Assembly: GCF_001314325.1 (NCBI RefSeq)
Contig: NZ_CP009429.1
Span: forward strand, 744,501-808,500
Reading direction: 5' to 3'
Length of the DNA stretch: 64,000 nt
Origin: Sphingopyxis macrogoltabida
Lineage (GTDB): Bacteria > Pseudomonadota > Alphaproteobacteria > Sphingomonadales > Sphingomonadaceae
This document shows positions 25,882 to 35,086 of this stretch, in pieces. The position numbers were made by a program, and so were the translations under genes. How positions within the stretch are numbered: the stretch's first letter is position 1; each line of letters begins with the position of its first letter. The notes below the pieces were generated by a model that worked only from the letters and a program-made list of their open reading frames with translations, had not been told where the DNA came from and made no database searches.

Positions 25882-26358
25882 ATGTCGGACACCAGGACAT
25901 GCGAGAAGGGCGGCGTCGCTTCGCTGGATCAGCTCAAGGAGTTCTCTGGGCGGCGCATCGAAAGCGAGCGTCTTCGCCGTCGCTTGAGTCAGGAGCATCT
26001 TGCCCGCAGAGTTGGATTGAGCGTTCGTTGGCTACGAGAGATCGAGAGCGGTAACCCGGCCGTGGCGCTCGATGACCATTTACGTTGCGCAGCGGCGCTC
26101 CGTCTCGCGCCCGCGTTCGTCCTTCTTCCCTTGTTGGACCCTGACTACAGCCAAGCTTCGTCGATCGATCCAGCGCCATTCGAATGGGCCGACATCGAAT
26201 ATCTGATCTGGACTCATATCGGCAGACGAGCAGGATGGGCTGCACACCGCGGCGAATTTGAACGCGCCCAGGAACCTCTGCGCGCCGAGGTTCGAGTCCC
26301 TGCTGAAAATCAGTCAAGAACAGCACAATCTTTACCTGCTACTCAGGATAGGAGCTAA
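25882..26358 (+). CDS. XRE-family transcriptional regulator
   Basis: 158-residue protein with a helix-turn-helix of the Cro/CI type at about residues 26-80: RIESERLRRRLSQEHLARRV, GLSVRWLREIESG and DDHLRCAAALRL. It is transcribed away from the tra operon and probably controls it and itself through the inverted repeat at 25699-25722. The C-terminal 30 residues (from about EPLRAEVRVPAENQ) have an unlikely composition, and another frame stays open from 26258 to 26503. A frameshift or loss of the native end by the nearby IS damage is possible. Confidence 0.75.
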   Translation: MSDTRTCEKGGVASLDQLKEFSGRRIESERLRRRLSQEHLARRVGLSVRWLREIESGNPAVALDDHLRCAAALRLAPAFVLLPLLDPDYSQASSIDPAPFEWADIEYLIWTHIGRRAGWAAHRGEFERAQEPLRAEVRVPAENQSRTAQSLPATQDRS

Positions 26359-26555
26359 AATTGCTACTTCTGAAAATTTGTCAAGTGAACCAGGGACAAG
26401 GATTTGCGTACCCGAGTTGCATTGCGATCAGAACGACGAAGTTTGGGGCAAACCGACATCCCAGGATCGTCCAGAACTTGCCAAGATACTCGATGGCTTC
26501 TGAGCTGCTACCCGTTTCTGGACCGCCCTGCTGGCAGCCTTCCAGCGTGCTGACA

Positions 26556-26915
26556 TCAGGGCGGGCCATGTGCCGCTGATGCCAACATGAGCGATATCGG
26601 TGATTTGTTCTCGATCGCGCTGTGCGGTCGTACCTCGTTGTAGTCCCTACGCCAAGCCTCGCATTTTCGCACCGCGTCATCCAGGCTCATGAACCAGTGG
26701 GCGTTAAGGCATTCCTTGCCGTTGAAGCTCTCGATGAACGCGTTGTCGGTGGGCTTGCCAGGCCGCGAGAAGTCGAGCGTCACGCCCTTCATGTAGGCCC
26801 ACAGATCGAGCTCGCGGGAGATAAAATTCGCTGCCATTGTCAGCCCTGATCGAGGCGGGATAACCCACTTGCGCGCAGCCCCGTTCCAGCACCTCGAACA
26901 CATCCGGTGTCCGGT
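26556..26915 (-). pseudogene. IS3-family transposase, C-terminal fragment with frameshift
   Basis: Minus-strand remnant of an IS3-type OrfB. One frame reads VFEVLERGCAQVGYP and IRADNGSEF; the next reads ISRELDLWAYMKGVTLDFSR, then PGKPTDNAFIESFNG and the end HSAIENKSPISLML. The frame change falls at a run of four Ts near 26825, where one base appears added. The 5' part is missing, replaced at about 26915 by an IS481 fragment. It is not functional. Confidence 0.82.
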
Positions 26916-27250
26916 GCAGGCGCGATTGCCGCTCGACGACGTGTTCATCGCGCTGAAGGACGTGATCCCACACCTGACACGCTCGTCGCTGCACCGTTGC
27001 CTGCAACGCCACGGGATCAGTCGGTTGCCCAAAGCCGATCGGGAGAAGCCGAAGAAGTTCAAGAAATATGAGATTGGCTACTTCCACGTCGATATCGCGG
27101 AACTGCGCTATGAAGGCGGAAGAGGCTTCCTCTATGTCGAAGTGGACCGCACCTCGAAGCTGGTGTTCGCCCGCATCTATCGCCGGGCGACCAAGCTTGC
27201 CGCGGCAGCCTTCCTGCGCGTGCTTATCAAGACGGTGCCATACAGGATCC
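26916..27250 (+). pseudogene. IS481-type transposase, N-terminal part, truncated and interrupted
   Basis: Reads RLPLDDVFIALKDVIPHLTR, SSLHRCLQRHGISRLPKAD and YEIGYFHVDIAELRYEGGRG, then VLIKTVPYRI, where it is cut by the IS66 element. The frame continues after that element at 29848 (HTILTDN) and, after the IS110 element, at 31539 (GVQF). The first part of the gene, including the helix-turn-helix, is missing at the junction with the IS3 fragment. Confidence 0.85.
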
Positions 27251-27333
27251 GTAAGCGCTAATTTACCCCCACATTTTCGAATGTTCTGAGATCGTTATGT
27301 TGCGCGCCTTCTGTATCGGGAGCGTAACTAGCG

Positions 27334-27738
27334 ATGGGCGATGTAACGACGTTCGAAAGTAGCTTCGAAAGCAACGGGAACGGTCGTGCTCGCCCGATGG
27401 AGGTGATCCCGGCGGGTCGCGAGCGTCGGCAGTGGACGCCGGAAGCGAAGGCCCGGATCATCGCCGAGAGTATGGCGCCGCGGGCGAACGTCGCGGATAT
27501 CGCGCGCCGGAACGATATCCTGCCGCAGCAGCTCTACGCCTGGCGCCGGGAAGCGCGCGAACGGATGGAATCGGACGACGCGCCGGCCTTCGTTCCGGCG
27601 ATGGTCGAGGAGCCGAAGGCGCAGGGCAGCGGCGCCGAGATCCGCATCAACATCAAGGGCATGACGATCCGCATTCCCGACGGCGTGACGGCCGACCATA
27701 TCGAGCGGGTGCTGCTGGCTGTGCAGGTGTCGACATGA
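27334..27738 (+). CDS. tnpA: IS66 accessory protein TnpA
   Basis: 134-residue first gene of IS66 elements. It has a helix-turn-helix of the transposase-8 type (RRQWTPEAKARIIAESM, ANVADIARRNDILPQQLYAW) and the C-terminal IKGMTIRIPDGVTADHI segment common to IS66 TnpA. Its stop overlaps the tnpB start (ATGA). It is intact and required with TnpB for IS66 transposition. Confidence 0.9.
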   Translation: MGDVTTFESSFESNGNGRARPMEVIPAGRERRQWTPEAKARIIAESMAPRANVADIARRNDILPQQLYAWRREARERMESDDAPAFVPAMVEEPKAQGSGAEIRINIKGMTIRIPDGVTADHIERVLLAVQVST

Positions 27739-28088
27739 TCATCCCGCCGGGACCGCTCAAGGTGCTGGCGGCGGTGAAGCCGGTCGACTTCCGCAAGGGA
27801 ATGGTGGGCCTGGCGTCGCTCGTGCAGCACGAGCTGAACCGCGACCCCTTCTCCGGAATCATGTTCGTGTTCCGCTGCAAGCGCGCCGATCGGATCAAGC
27901 TGCTGCTATGGGACGGGACCGGCCTGGTGCTGGTGACGAAGCGGCTCGAGACGGGCACGTTCCGCTGGCCGCGCTTCGGCGACGGGGTGATGAGCCTTAC
28001 CGCGGCGCAGGCTTCGGCGCTGATCGAAGGGCTCGACTGGGCGCGTGTTCATGCCCCGCGTGTGGCGCGTCCGGTCATGGCGTTATAG
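27735..28088 (+). CDS. tnpB: IS66 accessory protein TnpB
   Basis: 117-residue IS66 Orf2 protein. Conserved segments are KVLAAVKPVDFRKGMVGLAS, FVFRCKRADRIKLLLWDGTG and KRLETGTFRWPR, typical of the TnpB (IS66 Orf2-like) family. Full length. It starts in a 4-nt overlap with tnpA. Confidence 0.93.
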   Translation: MIIPPGPLKVLAAVKPVDFRKGMVGLASLVQHELNRDPFSGIMFVFRCKRADRIKLLLWDGTGLVLVTKRLETGTFRWPRFGDGVMSLTAAQASALIEGLDWARVHAPRVARPVMAL

Positions 28089-28158
28089 GCCGTGAAAATG
28101 ACTCGTCTTGCCGCACAAAACGGGCAGAAAACCGCGAAATAATGTATCCATCCGCACC

Positions 28159-29741
28159 ATGAGCGAGGGGGTGGAAGAGCTGCCCGACGACGTCGAGGCA
28201 CTAAAGGCGATGATCATCGCCGAACGGCTCCGCTCCGCCCGGCTCCAGCACCTTCTTGATGTCCTCAATCGCATGCACTTCGGCAAGCGGTCGGAGAAGA
28301 TCGACAGCGGCCAGCTCGCGCTGGCGCTCGAAGATCGCGACGTATCGATGGCCGAAGCTGAACTGCTGGTCGAACAGGGCGAGGAAGCCACCGGCATCGC
28401 GCCGCCGCGGCGCAAGCGTGCGGCGGACGAACCCGCGCCTCGCTGCCGGCGCATCTTCCGCGTCACGAGATCGAGATCGCGCCGGAGGCCGGCTGCTGCG
28501 CGGGCTGCGGCGGTGCGCTGCACCGGATCGGCGAGGATCGGTCCGAACGACTCGACATCATCCCCGCCCAATATCGCGTCATCGTGACGGTGCGGCCGAG
28601 GATGGTGTGCCGATCGTGCGGCGATAGCGTCGCGCAGGCGAAGGCTCCCGCGCATGTGGTGCCGGGCGGCCTGCCGAGGGAAGCGCTGCTCGCCGATATC
28701 CTCGTCAAGAAATACGCTGATCACCTTCCGCTCTACCGGCAGGCGCAGATGTTGGCGCGCCAGGGCGTGACGATCGATCGCGCGACGCTCGCGGGCTGGG
28801 TCGGCCGCGCGGCGGGCTATCTGAAGCCGATCGTCGACCGGCAGAAGGCGGAGCTTCTGAAGAGCGATCGCCTGTTCGTCGACGAGACCACCGCGAAGGT
28901 GCTGGCGCCGAGCAGCGGCAAGACGAAGACGGGCTACCTGTGGGCGATGGTCCGCGACGACCGCCCGCATGGCGGGGTCGATCCACCCGCGATCGTTTAC
29001 AGCTACATGCCGGGCCGGGGCGGCATGTGGGCGGCGAAGCTCCTCGGCGAGTATCACGGCATCCTGCAGGTCGATGGCTATGAAGCCTATGGCTAGTTTG
29101 GCAAGGCGGGCCGTCCCGGCGGACCCTCGGTGCTGGCCTATTGCTGGGCGCATGTTCGCCGCGGCTTCTTCGACGCCGGCGGCAAGGGCGATGGCGCGCC
29201 GATCGCCACCGAAGCGCTGCACCGGATCGGGCTGCTCTACAACATCGAGCGCGAGATCCACGGTCGCACGCCCGAGGAGCGCCTTGCCGTCCGCTAGGCG
29301 CGGGCCAGCCCGATCGTCGACGAGCTGCATGACTGGCTCGACGCCAAGCGCCGGCGCATGTTCAGCGGCTCGCCGACCCTCAAGGCGATCAACTATGCAC
29401 TGAGCCACTGGGCCGGGCTCGTCCGGTTCCTCGACGATGGCCGGATCGACATCGACAACAACCCGGTGGAGCGGTCGATGCGGCCGATCGCACTCCAACG
29501 GAAAAATGCGTTGTTCGCGGGCCACGAACTGGGCGCCGAGAACTGGGCGGCGATCGCGTCGCTGATCGAGACCTGCAAGCTGGGTGCGATCAACCCCGCC
29601 GCCTACCTGGCCGACGTCCTTGCCCGCATCGTCACCCGCGGCGACGGCGAGCCCATCGATGACCTGCTACCTGGGAACTGGGTCGATACAAAGGCCGCCG
29701 AAATGACGTTCGAAACGAGTGCCACCGCCAACGCCGCCTGA
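28159..29741 (+). pseudogene. tnpC: IS66 transposase TnpC, broken by a frameshift and two amber codons
   Basis: The DDE transposase of the element is readable end to end but inactive. The first frame (28159 on) gives LRSARLQHLLDVLNRMHFGK and is lost near 28440. A second frame then gives VPGGLPREALLADILVKKYA and LFVDETTAKVLAP, and stops at TAG 29094-29096. The same frame resumes, stops at TAG 29295-29297, and resumes with DIDNNPVERSMRPIAL to 29741. At both TAG codons related proteins would plausibly have Gln (CAG). The element can now move only if a transposase is supplied elsewhere. Confidence 0.9.
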
Positions 29742-30080
29742 GCAAAGCACGATCGAAATTAGATACAACGAAATTAGGCGCCAGCTTCTAATCGAAGCCC
29801 GCGCCCGTCCGCCCCGCGTGGGGGAAAATTATCGCTTACCAGGATCCACACCATCCTGACAGATAACGTCCTATGTTAGGAAGGCGTAGCGGAAAAAGGC
29901 CAGCAGATCTCGTTGCGCCGAGGGTGATCGGCGCTGGTGATTTTATGATCCAGATGGCTTCCATCGTCAAGGAAAGCACTCTCGGCCATAGCAAACACAG
30001 GATCCATCGATTGTCGAGGTCGTGGTCCTCACCGTCCTTAAGATGAGATGCGCATGCCAGATGGAAGGCCCAAACATTAT

Positions 30081-31385
30081 CTACAGGGTCGCGCCAAGAG
30101 ATCTTGGCACGCCCTCACGGCACAGCAGAGAGGGGTCCTTCCATCTGGTGTCCGCCCGTTCAACGAACGGACGGTACTCGGTTCCCGTCTTGATGACGGC
30201 GTGCACGACGCGGGCCATCTTGGCGGTGAGAGCGGTCATCGCCTTGCGGCGTCGATCAGGATCGTCGGCATGCCCGGCAACATAGCGCCCGAGCTTGTCG
30301 CGGAAGCTGTTGTTGGGCTGCCGGATCGCAACCTGGGTCGCCATCCAGAAGGTGCGTCGCAATCGGGCGCTGCCGTACTTCGACAGCTTGGTTCGTCCGC
30401 GGAACAGGCCTGACTGTCGGGTGGCGAGATCGAGGCCGCAGAACTTTAGAAACTGGCGATGGTGGCCGAAACGGCGCAGGTCGCCGGCTTCCGCCAGGAT
30501 CGTCAGGGCATTGATCGGGCCGATCCCCGGGATCATGCGCAGGAGTTGATAGTCGCGGTTCGCGGCCAGCGCATCATGGGCGATCCGCTCGATCTCGTTG
30601 CGCTGCCGAATAAGGGTGCGTGCCTGAGCGATGACCATGCGGAACATTTTGACGGCGGTGGAATCTTCGTCGATCGGCAGCGCCATCGACGCGCAGGCCG
30701 TCTCGTAAATGTCGTTGACCACCCGGGCCTTGGAAACCTTGCGACCGATCAGCGGCCAGACCTGTTCGGTGAAATCCTCGCGCCCGATCGAGGCGATGCT
30801 GCCCGGAGTCGGAAAGCGCTCGATCATTGCCAGGAACCAATCTGATCGGCTGTTCCCCGCGAAGCGCTCGATCTCCGGAAAATACAGCGGCAGATAATGC
30901 GTCAGAATCCGGTACCATGTCTGGGTCTTCGCCTTGGAAATGGCTTCGTGTGTCTTCGACATCTCCTGCAGATCGTTGATGCCCGCGGCCAGCGGATCGA
31001 CATAGCGCTGGGTCGCGCCGATCCGCAGCATATGCAGGATCTCCTGCGCGTCCTTGGAATCATTCTTGTCCCAGCCATTGTGCAGGGCTTCTCGGGTCCG
31101 GGCCAAAGCAACCGAGGAAATCAGGCGCAGCTCGAAGCCGGCGGTCAGTAATCGATGCGCCAGCGTGCGGTGATAGTTGCCGGTCGCTTCGAATCCGACG
31201 ATGACGGGCCGGCCGATTGCGGTCAGCTCGTCCGCGAGCCGGTCATAGTCCGCCTTCGTCGCCATCACGGTCATACGGCGACGGCGGCCGCCTTCCGGTC
31301 GCTCAAGGAGAATCTCCTGGCGGTGCTTCGCCATATCGATCGCTACCAGCACGGCATCGGGTGGAGTAGAATTACGCTTGGTCAT
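30081..31385 (-). CDS. IS110-family transposase (DEDD)
   Basis: 434-residue recombinase. The N-terminal RuvC-like DEDD domain shows VLVAIDMAKHRQEILLERP, VGFEATGNYHRTLAHRLL and NDSKDAQEILHMLRIG. The C-terminal transposase-20 domain has LRMIPGIGPINALTILAEAG, FLKFCGLDLATRQSG and the catalytic-serine region SKYGSARLRRTFWMA. All motifs are intact. IS110 enzymes are guided by a structured RNA made from the element's non-coding end, which is probably the segment just upstream of this gene. Confidence 0.93.
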   Translation of the reverse strand: MTKRNSTPPDAVLVAIDMAKHRQEILLERPEGGRRRRMTVMATKADYDRLADELTAIGRPVIVGFEATGNYHRTLAHRLLTAGFELRLISSVALARTREALHNGWDKNDSKDAQEILHMLRIGATQRYVDPLAAGINDLQEMSKTHEAISKAKTQTWYRILTHYLPLYFPEIERFAGNSRSDWFLAMIERFPTPGSIASIGREDFTEQVWPLIGRKVSKARVVNDIYETACASMALPIDEDSTAVKMFRMVIAQARTLIRQRNEIERIAHDALAANRDYQLLRMIPGIGPINALTILAEAGDLRRFGHHRQFLKFCGLDLATRQSGLFRGRTKLSKYGSARLRRTFWMATQVAIRQPNNSFRDKLGRYVAGHADDPDRRRKAMTALTAKMARVVHAVIKTGTEYRPFVERADTRWKDPSLLCREGVPRSLGATL

Positions 31386-31538
31386 GATCGGTCAGCCTCC
31401 AAAGGGTTGTGTCGACAACTTCTCTTTAGAGACCTGCTGGCCGATCATGGCTGCCTTGATGAAGCCGGCGGGCGCTACGCGCCCTTGTCTCCATCAAGGC
31501 ATTGTGGCCCTTCGATAGGCCGCTTCCCAATGTGCTAC
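31386..31538 (-). ncRNA. Candidate IS110 guide (bridge) RNA region
   Basis: The 150 nt between the transposase start and the element end has strong secondary structure. GCCTTGATG and CATCAAGGC form a 9-bp stem enclosing an inner GGGCG/CGCCC stem, and GATCGGTCAGC pairs imperfectly with GCTGGCCGATC. In IS110-group elements the bridge RNA is encoded in this end. I infer the RNA from position and structure only; its loops were not matched to a target. Confidence 0.35.
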
Positions 31539-31904
31539 GGCGTACAGTTCGTGCAGCGGGACCAAGGCGGCCCACTGGGATGGATCGGCCATATCTTCGG
31601 CCGTGTCTGCGAGCAGAACGGCATCGAGCATCGCCTCACCAAGCCCTATCACCCATGGACCAACGGCCAGGCCGAACGGATGGTGCGCACCATCAAGGAG
31701 GCCACCGTCAAATCCTTCCGTTACACGTCGATCAATGAACTGCGCCGCCATGTCCGCGACTGGCTCGTCGCTTACAACTTCGCCAAGCAGTTGAAGGCTC
31801 TGCGCTTCAAGACAACCTACGAGGCCATCGAAGAGCTCCGGAAATCCAAGCCAGATATCTTCAATATGAAACCACACCATCACATGCTGGGACTAAACAC
31901 CTAA
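31539..31904 (+). pseudogene. IS481-type transposase, C-terminal part
   Basis: Continuation of the gene cut at 27250. It reads GVQFVQR, then FGRVCEQNGIEHRLTKPYHP, WTNGQAERMVRTIKEATVKS and SINELRRHVRDWLVAYNFAK, the end of the integrase-like core of IS481 transposases, including the catalytic Glu in GQAERM. The gene is split by two insertions and has lost its 5' end, so it is dead. The 158 nt after it contain nothing I can identify before a terminator. Confidence 0.85.
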
Positions 31905-32062
31905 CAGTCCACGCGGACCACTCGGTGGGGGCCGGTCAGATTCGAGGGGCAGGAGCCAATGTGCCTCCCATATCGCTCGCGCGAGACGCAAGTTTCCGCA
32001 GTGCGCACGCCGGACGTATCTCACACCAATTCCTCGCCAAGACTGCAATTGGCGCATGAAAT

Positions 32063-32099
32063 CGGCGTCGGAGGGCCTGCTACTGGCCCTCCGACGCCG
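32063..32099. terminator. Strong hairpin downstream of the TonB receptor gene
   Basis: CGGCGTCGGAGGGCC (32063-32077) and its exact complement (32085-32099) form a 15-bp stem with a 7-nt loop. It lies 50 nt after the receptor stop on the minus strand. T-runs are short on both sides (ATTTC / ATTTTC), so it could terminate in both directions. Confidence 0.7.
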
Positions 32100-32149
32100 C
32101 GATTTTCATGCGGTATAATTTTTCCCGATCGATTGGGACAGCTAAATCA

Positions 32150-35086
32150 TTAGAATTTTGCGCCGATCGCGACACCATAACGCCGCGGATCAAGCGTGTA
32201 GATATTTGTAAAATTACCGGAAGATGCATCGGTGACATAAAGTCCGGTAACTGAGTTGCTATCGAAGATATTCTGAACGAACCCCCGGACAAACCAGCGC
32301 TCGTCGGCACCATTCAACTGCAAAACTGCATTAGCCTGTACGAAAGGTTGGATGCGATTAATCCTGCCGTTGAAGATATTGCCATATTGCTTTCCGGTCA
32401 TGGAAATGTCGACGCGGGGGACGAGTGTCATACCATTCCCGACCTCTGCCGTGTACTGCACGCCCATCGAGACCTTGACATTCGGCGCTTGCGGCAATGT
32501 GTTGCCCTTGATGTTAACCTCGACGCCAGGACTCAATACCTGGATCCCGCTGTTCGCAGGGATAGCGCTCGCGAGGACACCGCAAATGCCGAACGCGCCG
32601 CTGGAGGCGATATTGCCGTCCGAAGGAAATTCCTGCGGTGCGCGAAGGCCGAGAGCCGCATTTACGCCCGCAACGAACGCATCAGCAACGCCAGGCGCAG
32701 GTCCCGTGACAGCGCAGTGCGCACCATTGCTGATGTCCTTGATAATCACGGCATCAGGATCCCCGCCGCCCGGATCACGCGGATTGGAGAAGAATTGATC
32801 GCCGGCGACCTTGGCATTGAGATAGCTGAAGGACAGATTGATAAGCCAGTTCGGGTCCGGCCTGATGACAGACTCCAGTTCGACACCCCAGATATTGGCG
32901 TCAACCGTGTCATTCACGGACGTTCTTGCCACGATGCGGCTGAGCTGCAGTCCACTATATTTGTAGTAAAATGCGGTGGCATTGAGTTGCAACGCGCCGT
33001 TTGCGAAGACGTTCTTGGAGCCGATCTCGAAGGCATCGATCGATTCAGAGCCGAAACTCTCGCTGACGGCGAAAATCGGAGAAAGCGGAGGATTGATCCC
33101 GCCGGATTTGTAACCCCTAGAATAAGATGCATAGAGTGAATTGTCCGGCGTAACCTCGAAGGCCAGAACTGCTCGTCCGGTAATTTCGTCGAAGCTTACT
33201 TCGCGAAACTGGGCGAGCTGTTGGCCCGGCGTCCCCGGGTCGGCATCGAAAAGCCCAGACGGCCCGGTGAGGGGCGTTATCGGGGTATCGAACGGATCTC
33301 CATCATTGGCATAAGGGTTCAGGAAACTGATCAGCGTCGTACGCGCCGTCACATCCTTCTTGTCATTGTTGTAACGCAGCCCCCCGGTCAACGTCAGCCG
33401 GTCGCTTAGATCGAAATAGACCTCGCCGAAAATGCCATAGCTCTCTAGATTCGATTCCAGCGAGTTGTTCCGATACATCGACGTCGCGAAATAGGATGGC
33501 GGAAGGCCGCCCGACAAGGAGCCGAATGAACCCAATACGGCACTGGCGTAATCGAGCGCAAACGAGTTCACATAATAGCTATTGTCGGTGGTTTTCGATT
33601 TCGCATAAATTCCGCCCAACAGGAAATTGAACGGCCCGTCGAAGTCACTCGTGAGGATGAGCTCTCCGCTCCACGATTCGCGTTGTTCCGAAGATCGATC
33701 GAAAGAAAGCGGCGTTTCGGAACACAGCGAGTTCCCTTCGAAAGCGCCTCTGCTTCCATCATCATTATCCGACGTGCACAGCACGCCCTGCGGACCGTCC
33801 GGGATTAGAGCGCCGGCAATCGGCGAAAAATAGGCCGAAGAGCCGGGAATGAAGGCTGGCGCCGGCGGAGCAAGACCTGTCGGTAATCCGTTAGCCGCAA
33901 AAAAGTCCAACGTATTGAGCGCCGGGGCGAAACCGGCACGGCTTTGAATTCCAAGAAAATAGTCCTGCCTGGAATCGACTTCAGTATCCTGATAAATGCC
34001 GGTGGCCGTCAGGGTCATCGCGCCGAATTTTTGCTCAAGGCGCGCCTGCACCTGTAGCTCTTCGGCAAAATAGAAAGGGGTATAGGCCGTGTTGACGACA
34101 CGCACATCGCCAGGCTCCTGAAACCCGGAAAACCCATCAGGGCCATAAAGGCTGCCGAGGCCGAGCACGGCGGGAATGCCCTGAATGGCGAAGAACTCGG
34201 ATGAACTGAGCGTCGCACCGACCGTTGAATTTGCGTTCGTGGTATCGAAATCACGTCGATTGTTCAGGCATCCGAGCACGCCCAATGGATCGCGTTGGCA
34301 CGTTTGTTTCTGGTTTCTGAGGCGCGTGTCCTTTTCCCGGAAATAATAGCCCATGAGATCGATCGTCGTATCAGGACCGGGTTCGAAACGAAGGGAGCCT
34401 CGCAACGCATAGAGGTCCCGAGCGTCGATGTCCGATCCATCATAGAGATTCGTCGTATAACCGTCGCGGTTCACATATATGCCCGCCAGCCTCACGCCGA
34501 TCATATCCCCGATCGGGACGTTGACCATGCCACGCGCTTCGATGCTGTTGAAATTGCCATACTCGAATTGCGCTTCAGCCTCGAAACGGGAGAGTTTGGG
34601 TTTCGCGGTCACAACATTCACGACCCCGGAGGTCGCATTCCGGCCGAACAGGGTGCCTTGAGGTCCGCGAAGGACTTCAATCCTTTCCAGATCGAAATAT
34701 TCGGTCTCGAACAGGCGTGTTCCGAACAAGGGGGATCCATTGACATGGATTGCGGTCGCAGCATCGCAGGTGACGCCGACGCACAGGTCGCCAACGCCGC
34801 GAATAGTGAATGAAGCTGAGGTGAAATTGCCTTTCGAGAAAGATACATTGGGCAGCGTCAGCTGTAGATCCGAGGCATTTTCGATCTGCTGGCTTTCAAG
34901 CGCCTCAGCGCTGAATGCGCTGACAGCGATCGGTACGTCTTGCAAGCTTTGCGCCTGACGTTGCGCTGTCACGACGATGACATTGTCACCGCCATCTGGC
35001 TCTTCGGCTATGACTTCCTGAGCATTTGAGACCTGTGGCAACGCCATCACGACGGCGCTTGCCAACCAATAGGCTTTCTTATTCAT
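32150..35086 (-). CDS. TonB-dependent outer-membrane receptor
   Basis: 978-residue receptor that would import a large substrate across the outer membrane using TonB energy. The ATG at 35086 follows GGGAGAGATAGGG and opens a signal peptide (AYWLASAVVMALPQVSNAQ). The TonB box region is VIVVTAQRQAQSLQDVPIAV. The plug domain contains ADLERIEVLRGPQGTLFGRN-like sequence (FDLERIEVLRGPQGTLFGRN), and the last barrel strand ends DPRRYGVAIGAKF. It is the sphingomonad type often linked to catabolic clusters. It stands alone between IS elements, 8 kb from the acyl-CoA dehydrogenases, and may have been separated from them. Substrate unknown. Confidence 0.9.
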   Translation of the reverse strand: MNKKAYWLASAVVMALPQVSNAQEVIAEEPDGGDNVIVVTAQRQAQSLQDVPIAVSAFSAEALESQQIENASDLQLTLPNVSFSKGNFTSASFTIRGVGDLCVGVTCDAATAIHVNGSPLFGTRLFETEYFDLERIEVLRGPQGTLFGRNATSGVVNVVTAKPKLSRFEAEAQFEYGNFNSIEARGMVNVPIGDMIGVRLAGIYVNRDGYTTNLYDGSDIDARDLYALRGSLRFEPGPDTTIDLMGYYFREKDTRLRNQKQTCQRDPLGVLGCLNNRRDFDTTNANSTVGATLSSSEFFAIQGIPAVLGLGSLYGPDGFSGFQEPGDVRVVNTAYTPFYFAEELQVQARLEQKFGAMTLTATGIYQDTEVDSRQDYFLGIQSRAGFAPALNTLDFFAANGLPTGLAPPAPAFIPGSSAYFSPIAGALIPDGPQGVLCTSDNDDGSRGAFEGNSLCSETPLSFDRSSEQRESWSGELILTSDFDGPFNFLLGGIYAKSKTTDNSYYVNSFALDYASAVLGSFGSLSGGLPPSYFATSMYRNNSLESNLESYGIFGEVYFDLSDRLTLTGGLRYNNDKKDVTARTTLISFLNPYANDGDPFDTPITPLTGPSGLFDADPGTPGQQLAQFREVSFDEITGRAVLAFEVTPDNSLYASYSRGYKSGGINPPLSPIFAVSESFGSESIDAFEIGSKNVFANGALQLNATAFYYKYSGLQLSRIVARTSVNDTVDANIWGVELESVIRPDPNWLINLSFSYLNAKVAGDQFFSNPRDPGGGDPDAVIIKDISNGAHCAVTGPAPGVADAFVAGVNAALGLRAPQEFPSDGNIASSGAFGICGVLASAIPANSGIQVLSPGVEVNIKGNTLPQAPNVKVSMGVQYTAEVGNGMTLVPRVDISMTGKQYGNIFNGRINRIQPFVQANAVLQLNGADERWFVRGFVQNIFDSNSVTGLYVTDASSGNFTNIYTLDPRRYGVAIGAKF

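Larger units (their letters stand above)
27251..29839 (+). mobile_element. IS66-family element with 8-bp target duplication
   Basis: A 2589-bp element with matching ends: the left end begins GTAAGCGCTAATTT (27251) and the right end is the inverse of GTAAGCGATAATTT (ending 29839), both continuing to CCCCCAC (20 of 22 positions match). CAGGATCC directly flanks both sides (27243-27250 and 29840-29847), the 8-bp duplication expected for IS66. It contains tnpA, tnpB and a broken tnpC. It interrupts the IS481-type transposase. Confidence 0.93.
29868..31538 (-). mobile_element. IS110-family element inserted in the IS481 gene
   Basis: The IS481 frame reads HTILTDN up to 29867 and continues with GVQF at 31539, so the 1671 bp between are an insertion. 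It contains an intact IS110 transposase on the minus strand. There are no terminal repeats and no clear duplication, as usual for IS110; both junctions share ACG. The ends are defined to within a few bases. Confidence 0.8.

Noticed and set aside
26285..26305. tRNA-like GGTTCGAGTCCC segment at the end of the XRE gene, possible att site
   Set aside because: The T-stem has a mismatch, and no acceptor, D-arm or anticodon arm can be folded from the flanks.
28083..29525. 480-codon minus-strand frame opposite the IS66 transposase
   Set aside because: Antisense shadow of tnpC, which is readable in conserved IS66 motifs on the plus strand.
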